The notes: a model not told the origin generated them from the letters alone. Numbered from the stretch's first letter, positions 1 to 8,868 are shown. The stretch is 64,000 bases of DNA from Bacteroides faecis MAJ27 (GCF_900106755.1 NZ_FNNN01000029.1:1-64000); one strand, 5' to 3'. A program made the numbers and translations.

Positions 1-197
1 ATTGCTTACCTTCATATCTTTTACGTTTTATAATTCACACGCAAAGGTATGAAGAACTATTATGGTCTAGGATACGGGGTTTACTGATTGCTTACTTTGA
101 GCAAAACAAACAAAAGGTAAAAATAAGAACAAAAGAATAATATTTTTTTTCATGACACAGTTATTTCCTTATATAGAACACGTACATTATATATTTT
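1..197. other. Left-edge intergenic region with a minus-strand promoter box
   Basis: This stretch follows the stop of the DUF1573-type lipoprotein gene. On the minus strand it carries TACCTTTG (positions 49 to 42), a perfect match to the Bacteroides -7 consensus TAnnTTTG, so a gene reading off the left edge probably starts here. An ATG on the minus strand at 15 to 13 opens five codons that run off the window. That is too little to call a gene. Confidence 0.4.
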
Positions 198-1184
198 CTA
201 ATTACAAATTGAAGCTCTTATTTTTAGTTCAATTTTCTGTTTACAATTTCCTTCTATAATGATAGTTTTTTGGCTAACTCCCGTATAATTACTTTTAAAC
301 TTTACTGAGATAGAATCCCGAGCATTAGGAGCTATCGGCTTTCTATTCCAAACAGGTACAGTGCATCCACATGTCGTTATTACATTATGAATAATAAACC
401 TATTAGAGCTATTATTCGTAAAACTAAAAGTACAAGTTACTTCTTTATTAGGAGATATGATTCCAAAATCATATTCTGTACAACCAAACAATATATCCTC
501 TTTATTCACAAGTACTAGATGATCTTTACATTTCATTATATCTATAAACTCTTCTGGATACTCTTCCATGTCATTTTTTGTCGAATTTACCCATAAATCG
601 CTATACATCTCATCAGCATTTTTAACATCTAGGTCCTTATATAATTGTGCTAAAAGATATTTTCCATAGAACTTATTATGTTTGTTTATTAAAGAGTCTA
701 AATAGCTTAACTCTATTACAGAATTACTATTCTGATTACTCAAATAAGCATATAATTTCAGCAAAACATTTAAATAAGCTATATCATTATTACCGTCATA
801 CTTAGAACGTAATAAACGATCCTTTAGTGCCCTCCTATCTTCTTTCCCTAATTCCTTTTTCATTTCTTCAGAAGAAAGGATAGAAACGATACTATCTCTT
901 TCCAATATTACATATATAGGATATTCGGAAGGGTGAACTATTTTACCTACATCAGTTTTCATTGGATCATGTAACATATAACATACAAAGTTTGCTACCA
1001 AAGTATCACAATTCTTTATGGATAATATTTTATCATTATCATCTATGAGACACAACAAGGATGGTTTAGACACCTCACATCCATAAATAATAGCATCAGA
1101 AACATCAATAAAGTCTCTAAAATATTTCTTGTCTTGACAGGCCAATAACAATAGAAGGAAAAATAGTAAAATACATTTCTTCAT
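198..1184 (-). CDS. DUF1573-type lipoprotein
   Basis: Predicted lipoprotein of about 328 residues. The start at 1184 is chosen because it opens MKKCILLFF followed by a hydrophobic run and a lipobox ending LLLACQ; the longer frame would need a TTG start. Residues about 230-328 contain the pattern 'FGCTEYDFGIISPNKEVTCTF', then 'NNSSNRFIIHNVITTCGC' and a beta-rich end. This is the usual look of DUF1573, an Ig-like domain of unknown role common in Bacteroides lipoproteins. The middle third has no motif I recognise. It lies 74 bp downstream of a small membrane protein gene on the same strand and may share its transcript. The domain is recognised; the function is not known. Confidence 0.75.
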   Translation of the reverse strand: MKKCILLFFLLLLLACQDKKYFRDFIDVSDAIIYGCEVSKPSLLCLIDDNDKILSIKNCDTLVANFVCYMLHDPMKTDVGKIVHPSEYPIYVILERDSIVSILSSEEMKKELGKEDRRALKDRLLRSKYDGNNDIAYLNVLLKLYAYLSNQNSNSVIELSYLDSLINKHNKFYGKYLLAQLYKDLDVKNADEMYSDLWVNSTKNDMEEYPEEFIDIMKCKDHLVLVNKEDILFGCTEYDFGIISPNKEVTCTFSFTNNSSNRFIIHNVITTCGCTVPVWNRKPIAPNARDSISVKFKSNYTGVSQKTIIIEGNCKQKIELKIRASICN

Positions 1185-1258
1185 TTTTATTCTGTATATG
1201 AAAATAGAGGGCAATTAAAAAAGAAAAATCTCTATTTCTAATGCCCTTTATCAATCAT

Positions 1259-1447
1259 TTAATAGAATATCGCACGATAGCACGCTATTATAAATATAAC
1301 ATTAACAATTATGCTATGCCCCACAATTATAGATAAACGTATATATTTTTGTTCTGAGAAGAGTTTTTGCCATTGAGCAAGAATATTATACGCACTACAT
1401 ATTACTGAGACATAAGTAACTACAAACATCGCAACAGCCATTAGCAT
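1259..1447 (-). CDS. Small two-TM membrane protein
   Basis: A protein of about 62 residues with two hydrophobic helices (MLMAVAMFVVTYVSVICSAY and SIIVGHSIIVNVIFIIACY) joined by a short polar loop. I chose the ATG at 1447 because it sits one base after the stop codon of the upstream lipoprotein gene, which suggests translational coupling. A longer version starting at 1492 would overlap that gene by 44 bp. No family is recognised. The arrangement, secreted lipoprotein then small membrane protein, recurs at 4848-5842. Confidence 0.55.
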   Translation of the reverse strand: MLMAVAMFVVTYVSVICSAYNILAQWQKLFSEQKYIRLSIIVGHSIIVNVIFIIACYRAIFY

Positions 1448-1448
1448 A

Positions 1449-2231
1449 TTATTTTTTATATGACAATTCACAATTCCTAGTACAAATATCATAATCTTTT
1501 AATGCCGCTTCCTTTTCATTACGATATATAATTGTTAAACCTAGTTGAGTTACAACCCCACCAGGAGCACTCACCCCCAATGAACCAAGACACATGGCTA
1601 TATTAACAGCGGTTCCACAAAGCAATGCCGCATCCGCCACATCCGTTCTGTTATCATACGACTCCTTACATAAAGAATTGCATTCTGTTAATTTATCTAG
1701 ATTATTTTCAACACGAGTCTTTAGTATCGGGGTATAACCACTAATAAATCTAGAATTTATATCCCTATTAACTTTCAGTTCGGCAGAAATCAAAACTTCA
1801 TTCCCTTCTATTTCTTTTTTTAACTTCTCATTTTTCATCAGATTGTTTTTAGCTTCCAATACTAAAGATAAGGCTCCTTTTGCTCTTATCGAATCATTTC
1901 CTAGAACTTTAGTAACTTCATATCTAAATAAAGTACTGTATCTTTCAGGATCGGAAACATACAGCTCCCCCAATTTTGATAACTCATTTTTCTCTTCTTC
2001 CGTCATTCTAGATGCAACATCGTCAATTATTGACATTAAATTAGTGTATTTAGAATCATACTCCTTAAATTCATTAGATTGTAATACTGCTTCATATTGA
2101 GTAACAGTCTCATTATTAGAAACACCTGTATCAGCAACAAACTCATCATAATCAGAGTTACAACTTTGCATTATAAGACACGATAACATAAACACTAAGT
2201 ATGGTCTTTTCTTCAAATTTCCTAAAATCAT
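1449..2231 (-). CDS. Cys-rich lipoprotein of unknown function
   Basis: Lipoprotein of about 260 residues. The start at 2231 gives MILGNLKKRPYLVFMLSCL and a lipobox ending LIMQSC; an in-frame ATG at 2255 is the alternative. The N-terminal half is charged and helical. The C-terminal part has paired cysteines (CNSLC, then single Cys, then CTRNC) flanking a glycine/alanine-rich hydrophobic stretch (GTAVNIAMCLGSLGVSAPGG) that could insert into a membrane. It is coupled to a small membrane protein gene immediately downstream. The lipoprotein at 4848-5561 has the same general plan (short 'SNEF/SDEF' region after the signal, acidic helices, C-terminal cysteines). I do not recognise the family. Confidence 0.65.
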   Translation of the reverse strand: MILGNLKKRPYLVFMLSCLIMQSCNSDYDEFVADTGVSNNETVTQYEAVLQSNEFKEYDSKYTNLMSIIDDVASRMTEEEKNELSKLGELYVSDPERYSTLFRYEVTKVLGNDSIRAKGALSLVLEAKNNLMKNEKLKKEIEGNEVLISAELKVNRDINSRFISGYTPILKTRVENNLDKLTECNSLCKESYDNRTDVADAALLCGTAVNIAMCLGSLGVSAPGGVVTQLGLTIIYRNEKEAALKDYDICTRNCELSYKK

Positions 2232-2350
2232 AAATTTTATTTTTAGATTAAACAATAATGACTATATAAATTCTTACTATTATAGTATATATCGCTAGCA
2301 CATATATAGCTACAAAGCAAGTCTAAAAAAACTATTGCTTATTTTAATTT

Positions 2351-4372
2351 CTATTTCCAAACTTGCCCTTTCCTCTCATAAGTAAAGATTCTTTCCTGAA
2401 CCCCTTTGGAATAATTTTTCAAAAGTAACAACACATTAACAGGAACATCTCTGTATACCAATGAATCTGCTTCGGAGACTTTTTTCCCAAGAGATTCCCA
2501 CTTATCTTTTCCTGTACAGTAAAACAGTTCATACTTATCACCTGAACGAATATAATTATCATAACTCCGAGGTGTATAGACAATCTTTTCTATCTGTTTA
2601 GGAATTCCAAGATCGATCCCTGACCAGCCACCGGAAGGTTCAATATAATCAAAAGAAGTTGTGACATCCCCATCAAATACATTCGTATATTCATGCGAAC
2701 CGTCTTTTTGAAAACATCCGGGAGTACCTATTACCTTACCTTTTAAAGAAGCGGTATCATTAGGAGTATAAAAAGCTACTTCTGCAATATTACAGTGTGA
2801 CTCTTTAGGTCCTACATATCTGACATAGCGATACGGTTTTGAAGAATATGATTGAACAACTGTCTGTAATCTTTTCGGTTTCTCGTTTATCAAGTACAAG
2901 ACTTCTTTTTCACGAAAATCAGGATCATTGCTTCCTTCAAAAGTTCCACCTATCATGCGATTCAAGAACATATCATCTGCCCGCAAAGTATATTTTGCGA
3001 ATAAAGTAACATCCTGTACACTATCCGAAGGAGTGAAGAAATGAAATTCATTAGAAACATTAATCTCAAAAGGATCAGTCCAAAAACGGAGTCGTCCTCG
3101 TTCGTAAGTAGCAACCCGCATGACAGGTCCTTTTTGTATATCTGTAAAGACAATGTTTTTACCATCAAAATCTGTCCATGCAACAGGCTCCCAATCCATC
3201 CGTTTGCTGGCACATAGATAAGCTATTCGTGAACGTGGCTTACCTTTATATAAAGCGTCCTTCGGTATTTGGAGTTCTTTCTTAAAATCTTTTGTATAAG
3301 GGAAAGTAATATCTATGATATGCGGATCTTTGAAAAGAGGAACAATAGCAGTATCCAATTTCTGCATTTCCTCCTGCATAGCGCGATTTAGACTAAATGT
3401 ATTACGATAAACCTTTATTTTAGGCATTCCACACATTGCGTCTTTCCGTACTTCACTCACACCATTAGGAAATTCGTGGTAATAGAGCGTACCGTATTTA
3501 TCTGTAAATGCCACCCATTGATGGCTGTCATTCTCATCACCACGAATCGGCATGAAGTCTATGGCACACGGAATGCCTAACGCACGACAAACATAAACAA
3601 CAAAATCCGTGAGTTCACGACAACTACCGGTTTTCTGCTGGACAACTTCCGGCCCCACATGAGGAAGGTTGGCAGGAACGGCAGTAGTGAATACCGCTCC
3701 TCCCTTACGAATTGAATCAAGTAAACAACGGGCCGCGACAATCGGATCTTCTTTATCAAGTACTCCTGAAGCACGTAAAGAATCGAGCAAGAGATTATAT
3801 TTCTGATAAATAGATTCCCGCCAGCTAGCCAAGGTCTCGTCACCAATACGATAAGGAAGAAGATATTCACAAAAATCTGCAAACGAAACATGTTTCCCCC
3901 ATGGTTGTTCCTGCCACACCTTAAATGACCACTCAATATTATTACATAAATAAGCAGAATCAACTGTTTCGATATCTCTATAGGATTGTAAAGAATCTAA
4001 ATACAATGGTCCATACATGTGACGAACAGAGTCAGCCACGACCTGAGGAGAAATACCCAATCCACGTGTTTTCTGTAACAAAGCATAGTAAGTAAAATAC
4101 CGATCTAACTGTTTTCCTTTATAATAGGTATAATAAGGCATATTCTCTATCAAAAAACAAGCAGCCCTATATTTCAAACTATCTGCCGGATCAATCTGAT
4201 AGCGAGACAAAACCTTTTCCAGCTCCACACGATTCTCTCCTGCCTGCTGAAGAGCTATTTCCAATATAGAAACCGCCGGAACATTCTTTTCTCTTCCAGA
4301 ACATGAAAGGAAAAAGAGATTACCAATTGCAGTAAGCAGAAAGACAGATACCAACCTTGTGAATGTTCTCAT
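2351..4372 (-). CDS. Transglutaminase-like lipoprotein with discoidin-like C-terminus
   Basis: Secreted lipoprotein of about 673 residues. The start at 4372 (MRTFTRLVSVFLL) gives a clean signal ending FLSCSG. Residues about 225-290 carry the transglutaminase-core pattern: a nucleophile Cys in TGSCRELTDFVVYVCRALGIP, then a His in SHQWVAF about 35 residues later, followed by an acidic/aromatic strand. After a beta-rich middle, the last ~150 residues look like an F5/8 (discoidin) galactose-binding-type fold, with 'YRYVRYVGP', 'FDGDVTTSFDY', 'WSGIDLGIPKQIEKIVYTPR' and 'YELFYCTGKDKWESLG'. Such proteins are common in Bacteroides PUL neighbourhoods, where they may process peptides or bind glycopeptides; the substrate is unknown. 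Not obviously co-transcribed with either neighbour. Confidence 0.75.
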   Translation of the reverse strand: MRTFTRLVSVFLLTAIGNLFFLSCSGREKNVPAVSILEIALQQAGENRVELEKVLSRYQIDPADSLKYRAACFLIENMPYYTYYKGKQLDRYFTYYALLQKTRGLGISPQVVADSVRHMYGPLYLDSLQSYRDIETVDSAYLCNNIEWSFKVWQEQPWGKHVSFADFCEYLLPYRIGDETLASWRESIYQKYNLLLDSLRASGVLDKEDPIVAARCLLDSIRKGGAVFTTAVPANLPHVGPEVVQQKTGSCRELTDFVVYVCRALGIPCAIDFMPIRGDENDSHQWVAFTDKYGTLYYHEFPNGVSEVRKDAMCGMPKIKVYRNTFSLNRAMQEEMQKLDTAIVPLFKDPHIIDITFPYTKDFKKELQIPKDALYKGKPRSRIAYLCASKRMDWEPVAWTDFDGKNIVFTDIQKGPVMRVATYERGRLRFWTDPFEINVSNEFHFFTPSDSVQDVTLFAKYTLRADDMFLNRMIGGTFEGSNDPDFREKEVLYLINEKPKRLQTVVQSYSSKPYRYVRYVGPKESHCNIAEVAFYTPNDTASLKGKVIGTPGCFQKDGSHEYTNVFDGDVTTSFDYIEPSGGWSGIDLGIPKQIEKIVYTPRSYDNYIRSGDKYELFYCTGKDKWESLGKKVSEADSLVYRDVPVNVLLLLKNYSKGVQERIFTYERKGQVWK

Positions 4373-4847
4373 AATTATCAGAAAAATAGAGATAAATGAT
4401 TCTATGTTATTTTTTTGCAAAATTACAAGTCATTTAGCCATCACACAAGGGGGTGTTACACTCATACAGCCTCTACAATATGCCACAGAGACTTCTCAAA
4501 AGGATATTTTTATTTTTTATGCCATGATTGTAACAACTAAAATGTATCCAAATTTCACTTTTGACCGGAAATTATCCCTAATGACTCAGAATTGTCCTTA
4601 TATGACCGAAAATTATTTTGCAGATATTCATTCTCTCCTATCAATGTTACACCTTTAAAACCATTATACCCACACAGAAGTACTTCTAGCCACTATTACT
4701 TCTTTTATTTTCTTCTATATTGTAACACAATAAAAATAATTAAAGCCCTGTAAGGATCAGATATTAGTCTTTTTTTGAATAAATATTATCCTTCAAATAA
4801 ATCTATTTTTCGTTACTTTGCATCAACATTAAAAAAACAAAATAATC
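4373..4847. other. Divergent intergenic region
   Basis: About 475 bp between two divergently transcribed genes. It holds a plus-strand -7 box TTACTTTG at 4813-4820, 27 bp upstream of the lipoprotein start at 4848. A 99-codon frame crosses part of it, but it has no homology signal, no RBS and no downstream partner, so I do not call it a gene. I see no repeat or RNA structure. Confidence 0.4.
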
Positions 4848-5561
4848 ATGAGCGCAAGAAGAAAAAAAAATGCTTTATTTTATGCGATAGCATTAGCTTG
4901 TAGTTTAACCGCTATTTTCATTACTTATAGTTGTAGTACTGATGAATATTACACAGATGAAACACAGATGGCAGAGAATGGGATAGCAAAAACACGCGGA
5001 TTTTCATCAAGAATGCTAAATAACGAAAATACACTCATTGATTCTATTGCCAGTTCTGATGAGTTTTGGGAATTCGAAATGAGCTCCGAGCTTTTGGCAG
5101 ATAAGTTTCATGAATACACTTCTACTTTAAGTGAAGAAGAATATGACAAACTTATGGAGAATCTGAATGATGATGACTACATGGAAGACTTCGCAAGGAA
5201 AGCGAATCTGCAAGATGAGCTACAACAAATGGCAAAAGCTAAAGAGAAGCTGATTCAACATACGGGATTTTTAAGATTAAGTGAAGATGAACGGATACAA
5301 CTCTTTATATTATATGCAGAAAGTAACGAACTAACAAAAGTGAAACTTCTAAAAACACGCGAAGAAGGAGGAGGTACTAGCAACTGTGAAGAACAAAAAC
5401 AAGCAGCATATACGCAAGCTAAAGCTGATTATGACAATGCTGTCACTAACTGTCAAAGTGGTTCAATGTCATCTGGTTGCTTAATACAGGCAGCTGCAAA
5501 ATATGATAGAGCCAAGGACATAGCAAACAAAAAATACAAAGAATGTATAGCTAATAAATGA
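4848..5561 (+). CDS. Acidic helical lipoprotein with C-terminal cysteines
   Basis: 237 residues. Positively charged N-terminus (MSARRKKNALFYAIALACSL), then a hydrophobic core and lipobox ending ITYSCS, so an exported lipoprotein. The body is strongly acidic and helical (SEEEYDKLMENLNDDDYMED). The C-terminal third has four to five cysteines spaced through alanine-rich coiled-coil-like helices (NCEEQKQAAYTQAKADYDNA, TNC, SGCLIQ, KECIANK). It overlaps the next gene by 4 bp (ATGA), so the two are translationally coupled. The plan matches the pair at 1259-2231. No family or function recognised. Confidence 0.65.
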   Translation: MSARRKKNALFYAIALACSLTAIFITYSCSTDEYYTDETQMAENGIAKTRGFSSRMLNNENTLIDSIASSDEFWEFEMSSELLADKFHEYTSTLSEEEYDKLMENLNDDDYMEDFARKANLQDELQQMAKAKEKLIQHTGFLRLSEDERIQLFILYAESNELTKVKLLKTREEGGGTSNCEEQKQAAYTQAKADYDNAVTNCQSGSMSSGCLIQAAAKYDRAKDIANKKYKECIANK

Positions 5562-5842
5562 AAATAATCCAATATATAATTTTATATAATATAATGTGGG
5601 GGATTAGCATCGCTATGTGCTACCTTCACTGTTTTATTAATGACATAAACTATACTTTACAAGACTGTCTTATCACTTTCTTTGAACTTCTAGCATGGAT
5701 TGTGCTCATAATCGGAGCCATCGACACATTCCCTCAAAACAAATATTCGAATAAACGCGTATGGTTCTACTACGCCATTATGGGGGGATTCATATCAGCA
5801 ATCCATTCTTTTATAGGATTAATAAACACATTAAAAATATAA
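5558..5842 (+). CDS. Small membrane protein coupled to upstream lipoprotein
   Basis: 94 residues with three hydrophobic helices (IIQYIILYNIMWGISIAMCY, CLITFFELLAWIVLIIGAI, VWFYYAIMGGFISAIHSFIG). The start codon overlaps the stop of the lipoprotein gene in an ATGA arrangement, so production of the two proteins is linked. It ends exactly where the convergent gene on the other strand ends, leaving no intergenic space. The function is unknown; an inner-membrane partner of the lipoprotein is the simplest guess. Confidence 0.6.
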   Translation: MKIIQYIILYNIMWGISIAMCYLHCFINDINYTLQDCLITFFELLAWIVLIIGAIDTFPQNKYSNKRVWFYYAIMGGFISAIHSFIGLINTLKI

Positions 5843-6655
5843 CTAATGCAATTCCTTCAAGAAAGTTTCCATATCCTCATCTTCAATACTTAAACGTCTT
5901 CGTACACGAGATCTCAAAGTACGATAGTTACCATCATTAATATCAAAAATAGACATCATATCTTCTTTAGTCTTACCCATCCTAATAAGTACACAATACA
6001 CAATATATCGTGGTTTCATTTCAAATTGCTTTTCTTTCAACCAAACAAAAAAATCCGGATCAATCGCACGACATCCTTCTATTAATGTAAGGTACTCACT
6101 GGCAGTCAATTGATATATGGATTTATTTTCTAAAAGTCTGCGCATATATACAACGCCTTCCAATGCAGATGGAGGAGAAGAAAGCATTTCTTGAAGCCGT
6201 TTCTCTTGGAGAATTGTTTTTTGCCGTTCAAGTTCCAATAAACGATAGAATGAGACAGCCAATTTAACTATCCCTGCTATTGCTAAGCCAACAATAATCA
6301 GCACAGGCAGAGTATAAGCAGATAGTGCAGGAGCTAACTCTACGTGGACTTCCTTAGGCATAACAAAATAAATCTGATTGGCAACAATCAACAAAAAGGC
6401 AGCAATGCATTGCCAATCAGTTACCTCGGAGGGCAATCCATGTGTTCCTTTCTCACGGAATGTCCATAAGAGTGCGCCTACAAAGAGGATCAGCCACATA
6501 AAAAGATAATGGGAAGCCGAGAATGCATCCACATACATCCCCGGAAAGAACATCTGAAACAAATAGGCAGCCAACAACACAAGACAACAGAGCAAACCAC
6601 CTGCCAACCTACTCTTTATAAGGTCAGCGAACTGTATTGTTACTCTTTTCTTCAT
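5843..6655 (-). CDS. Membrane-anchored HTH-like protein
   Basis: 270 residues. The first ~135 hold four predicted membrane helices (LAGGLLCCLVLLAAYLFQMF; HYLFMWLILFVGALLWTF; CIAAFLLIVANQIYF; YTLPVLIIVGLAIAGIVKL). A short coiled coil follows (RLLELERQKTILQEKRLQEM), then a cytoplasmic domain ending IFDINDGNYRTLRSRVRRRL, which looks like the recognition helix of a LuxR/sigma-region-4-type helix-turn-helix. This architecture occurs in Bacteroides as a membrane-bound regulator family of unknown signal. A minus-strand -7 box TATCTTTG lies at 6684-6677. The role is inferred from architecture only. Confidence 0.55.
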   Translation of the reverse strand: MKKRVTIQFADLIKSRLAGGLLCCLVLLAAYLFQMFFPGMYVDAFSASHYLFMWLILFVGALLWTFREKGTHGLPSEVTDWQCIAAFLLIVANQIYFVMPKEVHVELAPALSAYTLPVLIIVGLAIAGIVKLAVSFYRLLELERQKTILQEKRLQEMLSSPPSALEGVVYMRRLLENKSIYQLTASEYLTLIEGCRAIDPDFFVWLKEKQFEMKPRYIVYCVLIRMGKTKEDMMSIFDINDGNYRTLRSRVRRRLSIEDEDMETFLKELH

Positions 6656-6676
6656 CGTATTTTATTTTAAACACTG

Positions 6677-6684
6677 CAAAGATA
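6677..6684 (-). promoter_or_regulatory. -7 promoter box
   Basis: TATCTTTG on the minus strand, a perfect match to the Bacteroides TAnnTTTG box, 21 bp upstream of the HTH-like membrane protein start at 6655. No clear TTTG -33 element is visible. Confidence 0.55.
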
Positions 6685-6758
6685 AAACATTCCCATTACA
6701 CAGGTCCATCAACAGGCTATTTTATTTGAACATGAATATAAATAAAACAATGGTTTTC

Positions 6759-7001
6759 CTATGCAGGAAACAGCCAATATAAAAGAGATAGAAAAATCAT
6801 ATACAAAAATATCCTTATCTCTTTGTATATTTTATAATGGCGAAGAGGATAATCTAATATCACAAAAACAATGAACCAAATAGCTATCATTTTCACCGGT
6901 AACTGCTTATTCAAAGGATCAACTATGAGTAAAAAGAATCCTGCTAACACTAATATAATATTGATTATCAAAACAACTGCATATCTCATATTATTATACA
7001 T
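6759..7001 (-). CDS. Small membrane protein
   Basis: 80 residues, three hydrophobic helices (YAVVLIINIILVLAGFFLLIV; MIAIWFIVFVILDYPL; IRIFLYMIFLSLLYWLF). The ATG at 7001 follows the stop codon of the upstream gene with no gap. The patterns 'DPLNKQ' and 'F(V/L)..DYPLRHYKIY' match the neighbouring 7002-7244 protein ('DPLERQ', 'LLDFLFRHNNTY'), so the two are tandem paralogues. Third gene of a unit headed by the DUF2059 protein. Function unknown. Confidence 0.6.
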   Translation of the reverse strand: MYNNMRYAVVLIINIILVLAGFFLLIVDPLNKQLPVKMIAIWFIVFVILDYPLRHYKIYKEIRIFLYMIFLSLLYWLFPA

Positions 7002-7244
7002 TTAAGGAAATACAAAATATAATACACAGAGAAGCACTGTGGCTATGACATTTCTTATCACCCCATAAGTATTATTATGGCGAAAAAGAAAGTCCAGCAG
7101 CAACGTTACAAGATACCAAGCCATTACGATTTGTACCAAATCATATTGCCGTTCCAAAGGGTCCGTAAATATTATATATACATCAACAGACATCAACACA
7201 ATGGTTATGATCCAAACCATTGTGTTTTTCATAGTCATATTCAT
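7002..7244 (-). CDS. Small membrane protein, paralogue of its neighbour
   Basis: About 80 residues from the ATG at 7244; a longer frame would need a TTG start, and ATGs at 7238 and 7232 are alternatives. Three hydrophobic helices (MVWIITIVLMSVDVYIIF; IVMAWYLVTLLLDFLF; VIRNVIATVLLCVLYFVF) with the same loop motifs as the protein at 6759-7001, so the pair arose by tandem duplication. It starts 26 bp after the stop codon of the DUF2059 gene, and its own stop abuts the next start. Function unknown. Confidence 0.6.
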   Translation of the reverse strand: MNMTMKNTMVWIITIVLMSVDVYIIFTDPLERQYDLVQIVMAWYLVTLLLDFLFRHNNTYGVIRNVIATVLLCVLYFVFP

Positions 7245-7270
7245 TTTCAGTGATAAATAAATCGCTCCAA

Positions 7271-8260
7271 TCAATAATATACCTTCTTGTTTTCTTTAGA
7301 GGATACAATATAATCGTCTATTTTTACATCAAAATAAGATTTAGCTACACCATCATCATTGGAAGGTAGTGCCTCTTTATCAGCCAGCGCCTCTATAATA
7401 TCAATTTCTTTTACGTTCTTTTTCAGCTTGGGAAACAAAAGGCTGACATAGATATACTTGCGATCACAACCTTTAATAATCAACAGCTTATCCAATGGAG
7501 CCCCGCCATCATATCCTCTCACCATATATTCATCTCCGGTTTTCTTATCTACTATTTTAAATCCCGGGCTATAATACAACCATTGCCAATCGAAATAGAT
7601 AGGCTGCAAAAATGTAACTTTAGTATCATTTTTTCGTTTCTCAATAGAATAGATTTCAGGCATTGTACTCATTCCTCGCTGATAAGTTCTATCGGCAGCT
7701 ATCTTTATATCTTCTTTAGGAACCGTGTAAGCCTCATCAAACAATTTCTGATCACGTTCCTTGTTCGGGTCGACAACCTTATTCTCAACAATATTCATGC
7801 TTTTCTGAATCTGCGGCATGATCTCTTGTACCATTTCCATTGACAGTTGCTGTATCATCGGCATTGATTCATTCGCAACAGCAGATGCAGTCTCCCCAAG
7901 CTTCTTGCCGGCAGGAGATTCGTAGAAAGCAACTACTTTTTTCAGTTCATCCAATGTCATATGCTGTTGGTAAATAGGAGCATATACTTCCATCACTTTA
8001 TCTTCAATCTTCTGTGTCCACTTTGCTGCAAAATCTTTCCAATAAGCCTCATCTTGTTGGAAAGGTCCCTTTTGCATACTTGACATGAATTGCGACATGA
8101 TAGCCTCGGAGGATGCCGAACTACCGGAAAGGGTCATAATCTTCTTAAGCAAAGTTTTGTATTCATCAGTTTTATCTGAATTCTGAGCCGAAGCCGGTAA
8201 AATAGAAGTAAGCGATGTGGCTACGCAGATCACCATTAAGAAAAGGATTTTTTTCATCAT
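7271..8260 (-). CDS. DUF2059-containing exported protein
   Basis: 329 residues with a Sec signal peptide (MMKKILFLMVICVATSLTSILPASA-Q). Residues about 30-150 match the DUF2059 pattern: helical, with 'LDELKKVVAFYESPAGKKLGE' followed by a Met-rich helix (MPMIQQLSMEMVQEIMPQI). The C-terminal ~170 residues are a separate beta-rich region (YSIEKRKNDTKVTFLQPIYF) that I cannot assign. The family is periplasmic and widespread, with no settled function. First gene of a three-gene unit with two small membrane proteins; a promoter lies upstream at 8314-8321. Confidence 0.75.
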   Translation of the reverse strand: MMKKILFLMVICVATSLTSILPASAQNSDKTDEYKTLLKKIMTLSGSSASSEAIMSQFMSSMQKGPFQQDEAYWKDFAAKWTQKIEDKVMEVYAPIYQQHMTLDELKKVVAFYESPAGKKLGETASAVANESMPMIQQLSMEMVQEIMPQIQKSMNIVENKVVDPNKERDQKLFDEAYTVPKEDIKIAADRTYQRGMSTMPEIYSIEKRKNDTKVTFLQPIYFDWQWLYYSPGFKIVDKKTGDEYMVRGYDGGAPLDKLLIIKGCDRKYIYVSLLFPKLKKNVKEIDIIEALADKEALPSNDDGVAKSYFDVKIDDYIVSSKENKKVYY

Positions 8261-8274
8261 ATAATAGTTTTGTT

Positions 8275-8321
8275 AATGAAGTCAAGTTAACTTCATTGTG
8301 TTATACATTCTTACAAATATA
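8275..8321 (-). promoter_or_regulatory. Promoter and leader palindrome of DUF2059 unit
   Basis: On the minus strand TATATTTG (8321-8314) matches the -7 consensus perfectly. The leader between it and the start codon contains an inverted repeat, AATGAAGT and ACTTCATT with a 7-bp spacer (8275-8297), which could be a hairpin or a regulator site. Confidence 0.5.
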
Positions 8322-8467
8322 CTCTAATTATTATTAGAATACAAACAAATAACAGACATAATTATAAACTGCGGCAATTATTGTCTGATTTACTGCCTCT
8401 CTTCGTCCAAACAACCCTATAATCGCCTGATTTTCACCTATCATTATCAGATTTCCGTAGAGACATC

Positions 8468-8563
8468 TTCATCGTTCCACCCGGGTAGAACAAGCTGTCT
8501 ACGTCTGTGACATGATCAGTTCACCTTGGTGCGATGATCAGTTCACCCGTGTGGAACGATGAA
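8468..8563. repeat. Inverted repeat enclosing direct repeats
   Basis: Arms of 18 bp at 8468-8485 and 8546-8563 are complementary except at one position (core TTCATCGTTCCAC). Between them the 12-bp word GATCAGTTCACC occurs twice, at 8514-8525 and 8536-8547, with a 22-bp period. This is far from any start codon and not followed by a T-run, so it is not a simple terminator. A second cluster of short palindromic words lies at 32045-32161. Confidence 0.65.
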
Positions 8564-8743
8564 AATGTCGGTAAGATAATATAAGAATGTAAGGGAGATA
8601 TGCCAAGAACACAAGTGTCATAACATACAAATGACAGGTAGAGTAAAATCAATACAGCTGTAGTCCGTAGCAGAAAGAATAATGAGAGATAACTCAAGAA
8701 AGGATGAGAGATGCGCTGTTCTGGAGCATTTTAAGGGATAAAA

Positions 8744-8781
8744 GAGTGAGAGATACCATATCTCGAAGGTATCTCTCACTC
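8744..8781 (-). terminator. Terminator of aldose 1-epimerase gene
   Basis: Perfect 14-bp stem (GAGTGAGAGATACC at 8744-8757 and its complement at 8768-8781) with a 10-nt loop. Read on the minus strand it is followed by TTTT. It lies about 90 bp after the stop of the gene at 8869. Confidence 0.8.
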
Positions 8782-8868
8782 ATTATTCATCTAGTTATAT
8801 GATCTTTACAGAAAGGAAGTGAGACCGTGAGACTAAAATATTTTTTTTATTTCTTGGGAGCGAGCAGA

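Larger units (their letters stand above)
8261..8868. other. 600-bp intergenic region with palindrome cluster and terminator
   Basis: No gene is supported here. From left to right it holds the promoter of the DUF2059 unit, an unexplained palindrome and direct-repeat cluster at 8468-8563, and the terminator of the aldose 1-epimerase gene at 8744-8781. Confidence 0.6.

Noticed and set aside
4359..4658. 99-codon plus-strand frame in the intergenic region
   Set aside because: No signal peptide, motif or start context; it overlaps the 5' end of the transglutaminase-like gene and ends well before the next gene.
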